Assembly (NCBI GenBank): GCA_965153455.1
Contig: OZ234501.1
Location: 1,674,001-1,738,000 of the forward strand
Length of the DNA stretch: 64,000 bases
Direction: 5' to 3'
Origin: Sphagnum compactum
Taxonomy: Eukaryota; Bryophyta; Sphagnopsida; Sphagnales
Part shown: positions 11,270-24,059 of the stretch, piece after piece
How the letters are laid out: every line of letters begins with the position of its first letter
How positions within the stretch are numbered: the first letter of the stretch is position 1
Program-made: the position numbers and the translations under genes
Notes under the pieces: model-generated
Seen by the model: the letters and a program-made list of their open reading frames with translations, nothing else
Told to the model about the DNA's origin: nothing
The model's database searches: none

Positions 11270-11960
11270 TAACACATTAGAACTTCCCAAAAACTTCAAC
11301 GCACAAAGGCCTATTGTGGATGTCATGTAATAAAATATTAGACACATGATCCAAACAATGCAATTTACATATGGCCATTTTGTAAGTATTAATTTTGCAT
11401 AACTTTTATATTATAATATTTTTACAACAAAATCTATATATTCCAAAACGTATATTTTAAATTTTATAAAGAGAAACATATAAAAATTATAATTTATTAT
11501 TGCAACAATGATTTTGTACTTCCTACACATGCATAGTTTTTCCATGATTGAAAAAACAACCATTGTTGTTGTAGATGAATAGGATGGTAGGTGGTAACTG
11601 ACATGAAGTATTGAAAGTAATATATGTTGCAACGCCCATTTTCATGATCTTAAATCATTTTTACTACCTTTGTTGGCTTGTAGCAAGGTAAGTGGCAAGC
11701 AATATACAACATGTAGGGCTACAACAACAATTACAACCCTTGTAACACCTTTCCTTGTGTTTTTATTTTCATTATTGAGGTATGTTACAAATGATGTAAT
11801 TCATTCTTTTTCATCTTATGTTTTTTGAATAATTGGTTCGAACCCATTCAATATAACCTTTTAGGACCCAATAAATACTAACAACCCAAGGAAGAACATC
11901 CTAGGATTCATGCACATTTGCACAAGTGTGGGATGGAAATGAGCCCCAAGCATTTAAAAG
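11270..11960. other. AT-rich non-coding stretch
   Basis: Nothing recognisable as a gene. It has short poly-T and poly-A runs and small random ORFs on both strands. Confidence 0.3.
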
Positions 11961-12340
11961 TGAAAATCACTTTGAAATTTGGAGTTTCAAAGTGTTTTGA
12001 ATCTTTGGGACAAAAATTTAAATAATAATTTAAGTCCCCAACACATTATTGTAAAGGTCTTGAAGTGTAAATATCAAAAGTGGATTTGAACTTTGCAATA
12101 TTTGGAGTTTTGAGTTGAAAGTTATGGCAAAAAAAAAGGTCATGAATCAAATTCACAATTTGATTTTTGACCATTAAAACCTAGGAACACGGATCAAATG
12201 ACCTTTGATCAAGGTGTGCAACATGGCATTGGAAAGATCTTATCAAAAATTACAACTTTATAATGTGAAATTTTCATATCAAAGTTCATATGCAAATTTT
12301 ATGACCCTATAAAATCACGGGATTCATAACTTGGGAATTC
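11960..12340 (+). mobile_element. Degenerate relative of the 20.4 and 25.6 kb LTR family
   Basis: This AT-rich stretch shares an ordered set of sub-motifs with the two clearer LTR copies at 20.4 and 25.6 kb: AGGTCTTGAAGTGTA, a paired CAAATT...AATTTG block, a GACCATTAAAA element, and CATTGGAAAGATCTT followed by CTACAACTT-like text. It is much more diverged than the other two. I could not define its ends. Confidence 0.45.
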
Positions 12341-15270
12341 AAGAATTGAACTTGAGAATTGCAAGGATTTTAACCGTTTTGATGCAACCTTCACCACGAA
12401 TCAAAATATATATTTATAAAAAAGAAAGGCAATGGTTTATTTCCAAATATGGGTCATGCGAGTGTAATGAATCCAAAACAAGTTCGTGACTAAAAGGCAA
12501 TTCCATTTGCATTAAAACCACCTACATTGTTTTGCTTGTGGAGGTGACTTTTCCATGAGATTCTTATGATTATCACATTCTCCTTGTCCCATTTCAAATA
12601 TTTTCTAAGTGCAAGGAGCTAGGGAGCATGCCCCCAATTTTTCTTTATTTTTCCCCTTTTTAAAGCATGAGAATCAACTTTAAGGTTTATTCCCAATACC
12701 TTAAGATGAATTTAAGGGCATGACAAGTTCCAATGTTGGCAAATGTTTTTGTTTTTTCTCATAACATAAAAAGGGGAAAGTTGGGAGAAAGGGAAGTTTT
12801 CAAAGGCATGAAATTGTTTTTGGTTTGACATAGGGGATCAAATTATTGGATTTTGTTTTTTTTTTTGCAACCCAACTTTATTGTTACATTATTTTTTAAA
12901 TGACATACTTGGTTATCAGTTCCCCTAATTATTTTGTGGATAACATGTGTATGTTATGCATAAGGGTTGGATTTGAGATGCCCAACTTAATAACCATTTG
13001 GTATATTATCAAGGTAGATTTTTGTATGCAAAACTTAACCTCCAAAACAAAAAAAATCATTCTTGGTGTAATTCTCATAATTGCCAATAACTATGCTTTT
13101 ACATAACATAAATCATGCCAAAGATATATATGTCCTTCTTATCCTTTTAGAAAAAAAAAATGTTCTTGCCCATATATCAACATTAGACAAATTATGGGAC
13201 CACCGTTATTGGGGTATAAAGTCCTATTGTTTTGAATGTTGCATGTTATGCAGGGCATGAAGCTATTCAAACATTTACGATATGAATTTAAGGTTGAGAT
13301 TGTTGGCCATTTGTTTTAATGAATGGGTTGTTTCTTTTAGCAATGCCAAAGGAATTTGCCATCTAGTTTTTTTCATCATTTGATGAAAGGGTTGTGGGTT
13401 GCTACTTGTGGTGGTGCACAATTATGATGATGCACGATGTGTGAAATATGTTGGGTTGAATTTGCTAAGTTTGTGAGTTTTGTTGATGAACTTTGTGTGG
13501 TTCTTTCGATTTTGGAGTTGTGATGTGTTGTTTGTCATTGATGTGTTTGAAGGCTATTGGTGAAGTAGACAACTTCTTAAGGTGGATTGATACAAGCTAA
13601 TTTTTTTTCCCCAAAAACTTAGTTTGTGTATTTTTAAAAAAACATCTATGTTCTTGTGATTGTTGAAGAGAAAAATGTTCTCAATAACTTAAGTCTATTG
13701 TTTATTTCTTAAATCTCCATTGCATAGACAAAATTAGGACAATTGTTGGGTTTGAAGTTAAAATGTCCAAGTTTAAAGGCATTAAAGATGATAAAAAGAT
13801 TTAGGGGGTTTGGGAGCTTTTCAGTGTGATTTGGAGGCTCAAGTTTGGTATACTTGAACCAAAGTTTTGAGTGTGTGAGTTCTAAGTGTTGAAAGGGAAT
13901 GAACCCATGAAAATGGGAACTCCAAGAAAAGATGGGTTTTTCAATATTTGCATATGTGTACGTTGGGGATTTTTTTTTGTTGTAGATTTGGTGGTGGGGT
14001 TTATCTGTCTGTTGTTCAAGTTTCATGGTAATAGTGAAGCATTTCAAAACTTGGGCTTGGAAAAGGTCGATCATTCATCTTTGTTTGTCAGGGTCTTATG
14101 TGGTGCATTGTTACATAATCATGTTGGTGGTTCTGTAGTTAGGAAGCTCCTATGCTGGTAGTAGTAAATATGGGGAATATAGAATGCGATTTGGAGTGCA
14201 CAAGTCGTAGGTGACAACCCATATATGTAGACAAAATACCCTTAATTGGGGATGCAGATATCCATGTGAGGGAAATGCCTGATCATTCATATTAATCAAA
14301 CTGACATAGCGCATCCTGCTAAGGAATTAGCAAAGAGTCACCAATTGGGCCACCATAAGATGATGATCTTTAGCCTCCTCAAGACCTTGTTATTAATCTA
14401 CCACTTTTTGGTGGGCGAGTGATTGTGAATGTTAACACAAATCATGATTTGTCAAATCCTTACATATGACATTTGCTTTTGATCCCTATACGTAAAGGGG
14501 GCCTTTTAGTCGTCAGACATGTCACCTTCTTTCACCACATTTATGATACTAATATTTGGAAATTGACAAATGTTCTATCTTTTGTTGTGCGGGGTTATTG
14601 CTCCCAAGCTTACTTATGTATCCTAATAACTCCTTCAAAGTTTTCATCCACTTTTTCGAACTGGGCCAATTTGTAATGCAATTCATCCTCAAGAAAAAAA
14701 TTAGTTTTTTGAAAAAAAATCATTAGAAAAGAGATATTTTGGGTAATGTTCACCTGATGTTTTATTTTTGGATGTTGTAGATAGACAAAATATTTATTAT
14801 ATTTTTAAAATATTTTAATAAAAAATCACCATTTATTGCTTTTTTTTTCTTTGGAATGCTCACAAGCTGGTACTAACACTCTAGCAAAAAATTGAAAAAT
14901 AAAAACATTAAATATCATGGCAAGTTCAACATCTCAATGTCCAATAATTATTTTATTTTGAAAATTTTATGTAAAAATTAATAATTATTGTACACATTAA
15001 AACATTTTTTTAAAAATTTGAATAAATATGGTTTGACAATTTCAATAATTCTGAAAGTTATATAATTCATATTGAAACTGCCTAGGTATGACGATACTAA
15101 GAGTGGAAAGAGCTGGTGCATACAACCAGGAGTATTGGAGAATTGAAACACTTGCAAGAAAAAAAAAACAAAGGGGTAATAAGGTCCACAACACCTTCCA
15201 TTCCAACTTCACTCACAAAAAAGTTTCAACTAGAAGTTAGTTTCACCTACATATGTATTGATTTCAGCAA
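12340..15270. other. Gene-free AT-rich region
   Basis: I see no gene or defined transposon here. Open stretches on opposite strands (13709-14074 minus, 13886-14161 plus) overlap each other and show no family motif. Confidence 0.35.
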
Positions 15271-15277
15271 CGTACAA

Positions 15278-15585
15278 AGGATGGCCTTGTTTTCCCACCT
15301 AAAAGCTTTTCTCCATACTAGTAATAGTGTAGGGCAAATCCCCCAATCCCCACCCAGAGAAAGTCAGTGAACCAAACAAACCATTTGAAGATTTTCATCA
15401 GATGATGTAGTAAGGTGTTAAACACCCCCTAAGGAGCTCATAGTCTATGGGAAGGATGGCCTTGTTTTCCCTACTTATAAGCTTTTCTTCAAATTAATAA
15501 TAGTGTACAACAAGTCCCCCAGTCCCCACGCAGAGAAAGTTAGTGAACCAAACAAACTATTTGAAGATTTTCATCATATGATGTA
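15278..15585 (+). repeat. Direct duplication of about 130 bp, period about 174 bp
   Basis: Two copies (about 15278-15410 and 15450-15585) share GGATGGCCTTGTTTTCC, AAGCTTTTCT, CCCC(A/C)...CAGAGAAAGT, AGTGAACCAAACAAAC and TTTGAAGATTTTCATCA. The second copy's downstream text recurs at 24418-24470, so this duplication sits in the left flank of the fold-back repeat unit. Confidence 0.7.
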
Positions 15586-15843
15586 CAAAATTCCAAAAAG
15601 GCCATGTATGTAAGAAGATTAAAAACGAGAGTTCTTGCTCCAGCCAAAGGGCAATTCATGAAAGATTCTATTGCCTATGGTCCCTTGACATGAAAAATAC
15701 TCTATCAATCTCTTATCTTGGCCCCCCAACTACCTAGGGTCTTTGGGAACACATAATGGGAACAAGCTTATAATTTTAATTTGTGTTTTTTATACGACAT
15801 CCAAAAAGATCATCCGTGAAAACAAGGTAACATTATGAATTTT

Positions 15844-17302
15844 GGCTTAAGCTTAGGGTAGGCAATAGAATATTTTCGTGGTTTGGAGTCCGAGGACATG
15901 TTCTATACATGGGGCATGTTCTACAATGCGCACTATATACCACCATATCCAAGCCCCCAAGTATTCAAGGGTCATTTGAGTTGAGCCCCATGCCACCCAT
16001 GGCCATAATGTCCTAGACCCCAGGCTATTGCATCCCAACCCCTAGCAACCTAGGATCATTCTATCTTAAGCCCCATGTTATCGTGTCTTAAATCTTGTGC
16101 CACCTTCTCCTAGCCCCTAAATAATTTAAGGTCCATTCCATTTTGTCGTGGGCTCATGTTGTGTAATGTCCTCGAGCCTGCTTGTCTTAGGTCCCAAGCA
16201 AGTTAAGGGGGCCTCAAGGCACCCATTTTTAGACCCATTCAACCAAGTGTCTATTTTTGTCTTGGGCCCCAAGGCACTTGTCAATGGTGTGGAACGTGTA
16301 CCATGATGGAATGCACCTAGGAGAGCCCATTCCACCCAATACCACAGTGGGTTTACAACTATGATTTTGCCATTATAAAAATATAGCATGGATGTGGTTT
16401 TCGAGAGTTTTCAAGAGTAATTGAGGAGGTTTGTCCAAATCATGTATTGGAATGAATAAAAATAAAATGTCAATACAAAATCACATTAAATAATAACCAT
16501 AATTTGTACACCCATCATACACCAAATGGATTTGCAATGTGCAATTAGTTATATGCGGAAAGTTGGTTTTAGAAAATAGCCCTTTTTATTCTGCCCACCT
16601 CAAAATAATTATTCTTCCCCAAAATAAAAAATAAATCTTCTAGATATATTTCCCATGGTTTTCTTTTTCAATTTTTGTCAAGTGCATGGACTAACCATCA
16701 CCCACAAGAAAAACGAACCAAATTTGGCTAGAGGTCAACAAGCAAAAAAATACTAATTCGAATCCCACCTTCAAATAACACAGGGACCGAGACAAGTGGC
16801 TTGGGGGATGAGATAGGGTGCCCTAGGGCCATGACAAAAATAGACCCTTGTTGCCTAGGCCTAAGAATCGATGCCTTGAAGCCCCCCTAGCTTGCTTGGG
16901 GCCTAGAATGCGCGACTTATTGCCTATGAAAAAACAATTTTAGACCTTTTGACGATTAGGACAATGTGATTTGGGCTATATAACACTGCACAACACGGGC
17001 CCATTACAAAATGGAATGGACCCTATGTTATTTAGGGGCTATGAGAAGGTTGCCCAGGGCTTTGGACGTGACAACATGGGGCCTAAGATAGAATGAGGCT
17101 AGGTTGCCAGGGGGTTGGGATGTAATAGCATGGGGTTTAAAACATTATGGTCATGCGTGGCATGGGGTTCAGACCAAATGACCTTTGACTACTTGGGGGC
17201 TTGGACATGGTGGCATAGCACCCATCGTAGAACATGCTTGAGATATCAAACATGTCCCCGGACTCCAAGCCACGAAAATGCTCTACGACCTACCCCAAGT
17301 TT
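15844..17302 (+). mobile_element. Fold-back repeat element, copy 1 (long inverted arms)
   Basis: Left arm about 15844-16282 and right arm about 16791-17302 are inverted copies of each other: GGCTTAAGCTTAGGGTAGG at the left end against CCTACCCCAAGTTTAAGCC at the right end. They enclose a unique 508-bp spacer (16283-16790). No coding sequence survives in the arms; small ORFs on both sides are mirror images of one sequence. The left flank (from about 15540) also matches the left flank of copy 2, so the duplicated unit is longer than the arms. The right end abuts the inverted HNL 5' fragment. It resembles a fold-back or non-autonomous DNA element; the superfamily is unknown. Confidence 0.7.
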
Positions 17303-17610
17303 AAGCCACCGTGGATCCGCATAACATTTCCTTTTCTTTTCTTTTGGTGGCCCTTGTGAAACATCAACATCTTTTCTCTTACGACAAGAGAATGAATTTT
17401 CCATCCTTCCCATTACTCAAATTCCATTCATTGAATCCTCTGGTATATGTTTTCTCTTCCCTTTCTGCTCTTCTAAAACCTGCTAGAAGTCCTTTACCCT
17501 CTCAAAAAGCATACATGTTATAAAGTATCTCCATCACAACACAGATTCACAGAACCTGATCTTTCCTACAGCTCTCTGGACATATTGATGCCTTTCCTCT
17601 TCACGATCTC
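17303..17610 (-). pseudogene. Inverted, truncated copy of the HNL 5' leader and first exon
   Basis: Reading the minus strand from about 17610 down to 17303 reproduces window positions 1 to about 297, with scattered substitutions and small indels. The first-exon start reads Met-Glu-Asn-Ser-Phe-Ser-Cys (ATG at 17404) rather than Met-Gly-Asn, with a further in-frame ATG just upstream giving Met-Gly-Arg. The basic region is kept (KRKD, then EKKRK), but one extra base shifts the frame after it. The match ends at the edge of fold-back element 1, so the rest of this second HNL copy was removed or never arrived. Sequence right of 17610 should hold the upstream region that is cut off for the main gene. 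Confidence 0.85.
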
Positions 17611-18105
17611 CCTGAAATTTCCACACTCTTCTCTTACTCGTTTCCTCCTGTTTCTTCATAAACTCTTCTGTCGCATATCTTTTTTATTTGTTTTCTCGTG
17701 CCTTAGAACTTCGTAGAAGGATTGTGCCACCACTGACGGCAGGTACACGTTTACCGATTCCGTGCCCACTCAACCATTCATTCATCTCTGTGTTGGACAC
17801 AAGGAGTTGATTTCCATCTCATAATTGAGGATAGAGCTGACAATGTAGGGTTGATTGGTAAACATGTTTTATTGGTTCACTCCAGGTTCCATCGTTGCCA
17901 GGATTCTTGTTTTACATCCATACGTTTCCTGTTTGTTGGTTTCACCCAGTGTCTGTATTTAGCCCATCATGTTGCACAAGTCATCTTTTACTTGGTGACA
18001 TGGGTGACGATGATCACAGTAGCTTGAGCGTTTGAGGGAGAAGGAAGCTACATGATGCCATGCTAACATCATCAATTGTCATCCATTTAAAAAATGTATC
18101 ACATA
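17610..18105 (-). other. Likely upstream region of the inverted HNL relic
   Basis: Less AT-rich than its surroundings and continuous with the relic's 5' leader. The minus strand shows an open stretch of charged residues (from an ATG near 17660) running into the part shared with window positions 1-75. This could be an upstream exon or leader, but there is no second copy in the window to compare. An (AT)n microsatellite at about 18110-18130 and a TAGG/CCTA-rich patch (18250-18375) follow. Confidence 0.3.
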
Positions 18106-18399
18106 ACAATATATATATATATATATATATTGATCTCCATTATTCATCATGATTATTAATGATGATTCAAGATTGTGACACGTGACACAATTTTTTGTTT
18201 TGCCACATGGCATATAAATTATATATTGGAAAAAATATTTAAATAAATTTTAGTTAGGTAGGTCATACATAACCATAAGTAGGTAGGTTGGTAGGTCTTA
18301 GAACCTACATACTTGCGTATTTCCCTACCTACCTACTTACATAAATAGGTAGACAAGTAGGACCTACTTATTTGCCTAGGTTAATAAGTAAACAAGGAA

Positions 18400-20370
18400 G
18401 CACAAAACTAAGTGCATTAAATAATAGCCATGAATTTTTATTTATTTATTTTTGTTTTGTTTTTAAATTAAGTTTTTTTAAGCTTGTCCCAAAATGGCAC
18501 ATGGTTTTTAATGTGAGAACGTAAGACAACAAGTCTTTTTTATATAGTTTGTAACATGGAATTTGAAGATAAAGCATATGGATTAAATCTTTTAGTTGTT
18601 CATTAATTGTAAATCGACTTGTAACTATAACATTTAAGCATTCAAGTCAGGCTAGATCCAAGGGGAGGGCTCCATTATTTTTTTGTGTTTAAACAAAACT
18701 TGAACCCCTCATATTGGCACATCTATTACACATAAAATCATCCAAAATGGACTAAAATTGAGAAAGTTATAGCCCCTCAAAGTAGAAGGGGTTAAGAATT
18801 GAAAAAAACAAACCACCAAATGCTACAAAGGCCGATTCCCAAACATCAGAAAAATTCTTTGTATGTTATTATGTTGTTATTAGAATTTTAAAATGATTTG
18901 TAGAACTTAAGGTGGCTCTTATAACAATTTAAATCATCTAAAACTAATAAGTAATAAAAAGGTTATGAGGTTTGAAAGTGGGAAGGGACCAAAAAAGGAG
19001 AAAAAAAAAAAAAACCATGTTTTGTAAGTTAGAAAACTTATTTCTCTTCTTGTTATATTTTCATTATTCATTTTCCTTTGCACTTCAAAAATGATTTCTA
19101 AAACTTGAAGTAGCGGTCCTATAACATTTTAAATCATTCAAAATGAAACACATATGATGAAAATATAAATAATTGATGAATATGTATACTTATTAAATTA
19201 TAAATAGTTGTATTATAATCAAAACATAATTGAATAGTAGTATTTTAATACTAGTTCATTAATGGCCATATTAATTATATCAATGGGAATCATAATCAAA
19301 AGTAGTTGCAAATGTATCCCATTATGGGTGGTGAAAATGTGGACACGTGGCATGATCGCATGTATGTACATTATACATTAATTGCAACATAGTTGTTGTT
19401 TTGATGACACATTTATAATAGTTCTACAATAGTTGTCAGATGCAACTATAATGCAACTCTTGAAAAAATCAAACATGGTTGACTGCATGTGTATGTACAA
19501 TGTGTATAAATTATCATATAGAAGACCCATTTTCAATTCAATTGCAACTATAATACAATTAATTGATTTTTCTAACGTGGCAATTTATTTATTAATGCAG
19601 TATATTTCTAAAGGGATAGTTGCACAATAGTTATAATACTTAAAGGATAGTTGCATAATAGTTATATATGAGTTGTTTTTTAATTTTAGTTACAAGGTAG
19701 TGTGGTTTCGACAAACACGATTTTTCATAGTGTGAGTTGATAGCTTAAAACCAATTTTCATTAAATAGAATATTGATTTTGGTACGAGCCAAATGGTTTT
19801 GAACAAATTTAGTTTGTAAAAAATCATAATACAACACCAATATTAGTTTGTTCATTCATGTTTTCACCTAAAACAAGAGAACTATGATGACATTGGTTTT
19901 AATTGATGCATTTGGTGATGAATGTGAAAATTCCCATTTTACCTAGTTAGATTTAGGTGTACATTATTGTTTAAAGATGACAAAATAAATGAATTAATAA
20001 ACCTAATATCTATGCATAATAAATAATCCATAATGCATTTTTTTCACATTTATCATGTCTTAAATGTGTTGGGATGAATTATTATTACAATGTTTTTATT
20101 TCATTACTTTATAATGGTTGGAGGTATTTTCAAATTGTGTAAATGTACATCTTACATTAGGTTACATGGAAAGTTCAAATGTTTATGACTTCCTATTCCT
20201 TCTTTTAACATGAACATATAAATGTTTTCATCACTAGTATAAAATCCCCCCTTTTGCAACTATGTTTTCAACTACTGTTCAACTACAAACTGTGTAAAAA
20301 ACCACACATATAATTGCAATTTATTTTTTGCAACTATTAACTAGTAATGTGAAGAATACAAGTTGAGGGT
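18400..20370. other. AT-rich non-coding region with repeated GTTGCA/TAGTTG words
   Basis: No gene seen. Between 19420 and 19670 and again at 20255-20340 short words such as ATAGTTGCA, TTGCAACTAT and CAACTAC recur in both orientations, like the subterminal repeats of DNA transposons. A CATAGTG end near 19730 and a CACTAGTA start near 20232 recall CACTA termini, but I could not pair them into one element. Confidence 0.35.
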
Positions 20371-20375
20371 GAAAT

Positions 20376-21236
20376 TATTACAACCCCACTTTGAGGAAGT
20401 GTGAGGTCGCCACTCACACTCCCGAAAATGGGAGTTGGGAGTCCCCCGGGAATCCTGAAAACTCAGAACACAATTGTAGGGGCCAAAACACCTTGCATTG
20501 AGGTGTTCTTTATATTTTTTGAAAGGTCTTGAAGTGTAGATGTCCGAAATGGCCTCGCATGGCGATTTGGACATCTGTAACACAAATTATGGACGAAAGA
20601 AAGGTCGGGAGTCAAATTGGCAATTTGACCCCCGACCACTAAAAGTCGGGAATCGACCCAATCCCAACGTGTGTAGGTGGAGTGCAATACGCCATTGGAA
20701 AGCTCTCAAGGGTAGCTACAAGTTTGGTTTAGACTTCGCCCCAATCAGAGGTCGAGATTAGAAGTTATGATTGCTCAAAGTCCCAGGGGTCCAAACCGAG
20801 ACAATTTCGAGACTCCACTTTGGGAGTCTCAGGAAAAAATGCCATTCGGATGTGGGTGCCGCGGAAAGCCACAGAGAATACTATATGGGTGAAGGTGGTG
20901 GCTTCCCCCGAGTTCGGGCCGTGGTGAGTCAAATGAGTGCAAGGTTGCCCATGGCTTGTCCCAACACTGAAAGTGTCTCGGATGTGAACTAACCCACTTG
21001 TGGTTGGTTTGTAGATGCAGGACCGTGTAACTAAATAGAATGTCCCTTGTCCTAATCCAATCTTGGAGCTTTCAGCACGCCCCTCTTACCCCTCTTTAGT
21101 GCTGGAAGCTGGGAGTGGCACCAAGTTATGGGAGTGCGAAGGACTCTGAAGTTTTGGGAGTCCCAGAGGACTCCCAAGTCCCCATTTCCAGAGTGCGAGT
21201 CTCATCATCACACTCTCTCAAAGTAAGGTTGTGACA
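20376..21236 (+). mobile_element. LTR-like element, copy 1 (probable old solo LTR)
   Basis: This block is closely related to the solo LTR at 25622-26456: shared CTCCCGAAAATGGGAGTT, GGTCTTGAAGTGTAGAT, a GGGAGTCAAA...GACC(C/T)CCGACCACTAAAAGTC block, and a GCACGCCCCTCT tract. The ends pair as TATTACAACCCCACTTTGAG at the left against CTCAAAGTAAGGTTGTGACA at the right, consistent with a TGT...ACA LTR. No target duplication is visible, so it is old or rearranged. No internal retrotransposon genes lie next to it. It is GC-richer than the flanks. Confidence 0.6.
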
Positions 21237-21239
21237 CCA

Positions 21240-21600
21240 CATAGTTGAAAATGACATAAGATAAAATAACCTAACATAATTTATAATAGCTGCAAATATC
21301 TAAAAGTGAAATAACTTATAATAACCACAAATATCCAAAAGTGAAATTGCTTACAATAGCCAAAAATAACTTATAATAACCATAAATAGCCTAAAGTGAA
21401 ATAGCTTACAATAGCCAAAAATAACTTACAATAGTTGAAAATAACCTAAAATAGTTATAAATAACATAAAGAAACCAAAAGTAATTTAAAATAATCAAAA
21501 GTAACCTAAGGTGAAATAACTAAAAATAGATTAAAATAACTAAGAATAACCATAAATGCCATAAATAATGTAGGGTGAAATAAATTATAACAATGTAATT
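21240..21600. repeat. AT-rich minisatellite of ATAACC/AAATAGC-type units
   Basis: Imperfect tandem repeats of short units such as AAAATAACTTATAATAACC, CATAAATAGCC and AAAGTGAAATAGCTTACAATAG, with periods of about 11-13 bases grouped into units of about 35. It starts right after the LTR copy. Only A-rich, T and C letters dominate on the plus strand. No coding sense. Confidence 0.75.
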
Positions 21601-21639
21601 TATTTTAGGCATTCAATAAAGTGAACAAATATGTAGAAC

Positions 21640-23070
21640 ATAGAAAATTCTTACAAAGTGGGACCGAGGAAAGGACAAGGGTGGGGGCAAGAAGTTGGAA
21701 CCTTGAATATTGGTTGGTTTAGAGTATTTGTTCCCCCACATGTTCTTAATAATGTTCTTGATAGTGCTCCTAATTTTTTTCCTTGTGTTTTAAAATTATA
21801 TTCTATATGTTTTGCCACAATGTTTTTGTGGAGGTGGAAGGGTGTTTACTTCCAAACTCCCCTAATTTGAAGGCATTACTAAACATAAAAGTTGACACAA
21901 ATTTTTATTTTAAGAAAACCATGTAATACATGGTGTCAATTTTGGCATTTCAACAAATAAAATGCACGAAAGATTATTCGTGACATAATACACTTTGGGA
22001 ACATACCTTCAAATACGTTAAAAATATTTGCAAATATTTTTACAATATTTTTTTGGTGATAATCAATGAGCCCATCACACCCCCAAAAATAAAGAAATTT
22101 GGATTCACCAATAACTAACTAATAAAACCACATGATACTATATTGAATAATGATCTTCTTTAAGGTAAAGTACACAACTTATGTAATTTACTAAATTGTG
22201 GGCCAACTAGCATAAAATCTGATCAAATGTGTGCAAATATGAAGTTTGGCCACTTGCTACTTTTCTCTTTACTTTTGTCATTACTTTTAATCCTTTTTAG
22301 AAAAAAAATCTATGGCCATGATGTCTAACCTATAGCATGAACCTATTCAATTTATGTTTCCATGTGGGTTATTTGTGGGATTGTTTTAGTTTTAAGTGAT
22401 ATGAAATTTGCTTAATGTGCACATTATTATTATTTTCAAAATTGTGATGTAATTAAACTAAGGGTCGTCCATAAACAAATGTAGCAAATTTGGTTAATAA
22501 TGAAAATATGAAAGTGATTTATTTAATATCCTTTTTTATTAACTATCTACTTGAATCATGCATAATTTCAAAGAATTTTTCAATTCAGATGCCACTTCTT
22601 GCACACTCTACTTATATCCAAAATTACAATTTGTCATACTTGCCACCAAGATTTTGTCAATTAACAAGTTTTTTTTAATCATGGAATATATCTTGAATAA
22701 CCATCTCTCGCAACACCTCCATTTTCATGAGGTGACATGTTTGGGTATATAAATCCTTATGTATATCTAATTATAATAAGTTAATTTACCTCAAAATCTT
22801 ATAGCAAAAGTCTTTGAACAATTGGTGTGATTGTTGTTGGAAATCTTTAAAGGGATGCCTTTAAATAACTTGAGGACCACATTATGTGATATGAAAGGAA
22901 CATCAATGTTTTTAGAGCACGTCCACTAGCATATGTGAAACACAACACTAATGATAACTTAATGTTAATAACTATTTTTCCTTCCCCATTGTTCATTCCA
23001 ACCTTTCAAAACCAAACTAATCTTTGTAAAAAACCTTATTTCGTTTGAAAATTTGCAAAAAAATATAGAC
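21640..23070. other. AT-rich gene-free stretch
   Basis: Random short ORFs only; no motif or repeat that I can name. Confidence 0.3.
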
Positions 23071-23074
23071 CCAC

Positions 23075-23718
23075 AAATCGATCTTTATGGAAAATTAATG
23101 ACATCATGTTGGCAATGCACTAAAATCCATGTGGTGCTAGCAATTCTTGTAACATCAATTGTGGACCCCAATTGACAAGCATCCATATCAAAGAAGGGTA
23201 AGTTTGTCATTGAAGAAGAATGCCAACTTTGTGTAAGCTTCATGCACCTCGGCCAAGACCCAAAAATAAGGAATGGTAAAAACAAATTGCACTTTTGGGA
23301 TAGGGTGTTTGAAGATTACAACAAAAATAGACTATTTGAATGACTTGCAAGAATGTTGGAAACATAATGGGGGTAAAAAAATGATGTTGCCAAGTTTTGT
23401 GGGTGTTACATGGTTGTAGTGGCAATGAATGAATTTTGAGAGTTCTCAAAATGACACCTTGTTGAAGGCAATGGAGCTTTACAAGTTGAAACATCCAAAA
23501 CACATGAGCTTCACCTTCATAAATTGTTAGTTGGTGTTCAAGGGCGTGCCAAATGGGCAAATATGTGTGACAACTTGATGAAACTAGTGCCATTGAAAAG
23601 GTTGACCTTCCCAAGTGACATCAATGAACAATTGTGTGAAGTTTGTGCGCTTTCAATTGAAAGCAACATTGAGATCATGGATTTTGTGGCTATTAGCAAT
23701 AGTAGCGCACATTTGTAA
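23075..23718 (+). pseudogene. Relic of a PIF/Harbinger-associated MYB/SANT-like (NAM-associated) protein
   Basis: Reading the plus strand across several frame breaks gives the hallmark order of the trihelix-like protein that accompanies plant Harbinger transposases. First comes a GKFVIEEECQLCVSFMHL-type start, then HFWDRVFEDYNKNRLFE (about 23290-23340). The next part is broken, then comes LYKLKHPKHMSFTF followed by a Cys-stop where the family has Cys-Trp (about 23466-23530). An open tail of 64 codons ends at 23718. The family protein binds DNA and helps the transposase. Here frameshifts and stops (for example near 23344 and 23526) mean it is dead. I found no DDE transposase next to it. Confidence 0.6.
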
Positions 23719-24059
23719 AACACCCATACGGGGCAAAAAGGTAAAATAGATAGAAAAAATGAACAAAATCAATGAGAATATAATGTGAATTCGAATGCAT
23801 GTAATCCATGAAAAGATGATGTCTACTTTTTGAAAGGCGATGATTTTCTAAGATGCAAACATCATGGCCTTGTTCACATTACTAGACAAACAACTTGTTT
23901 TGTAAGAAGTAAAAAAATATTTCTAGCTGCATTGATGCAAGGAGATTTAGAAATTGTAAACTCACCTTGCATCTTTAGTGTTTGGTTTGTCAACTTCATT
24001 TTCTAATCTTGTGACATTGCTCGCAACAACAGCCACCACAACACCTACAAGTATTTAAG

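Noticed and set aside
16740-16775. tRNA-like TTCGAATCCCACC
   Set aside because: No acceptor stem or other arms can be folded around it. The same text is part of the fold-back spacer repeated at 25.27 kb.
15853-17324. ORFs in both arms of fold-back copy 1, starting MGCNS
   Set aside because: They are mirror images of the same arm sequence with differing ends and stops. They also fail in the arms of copy 2.
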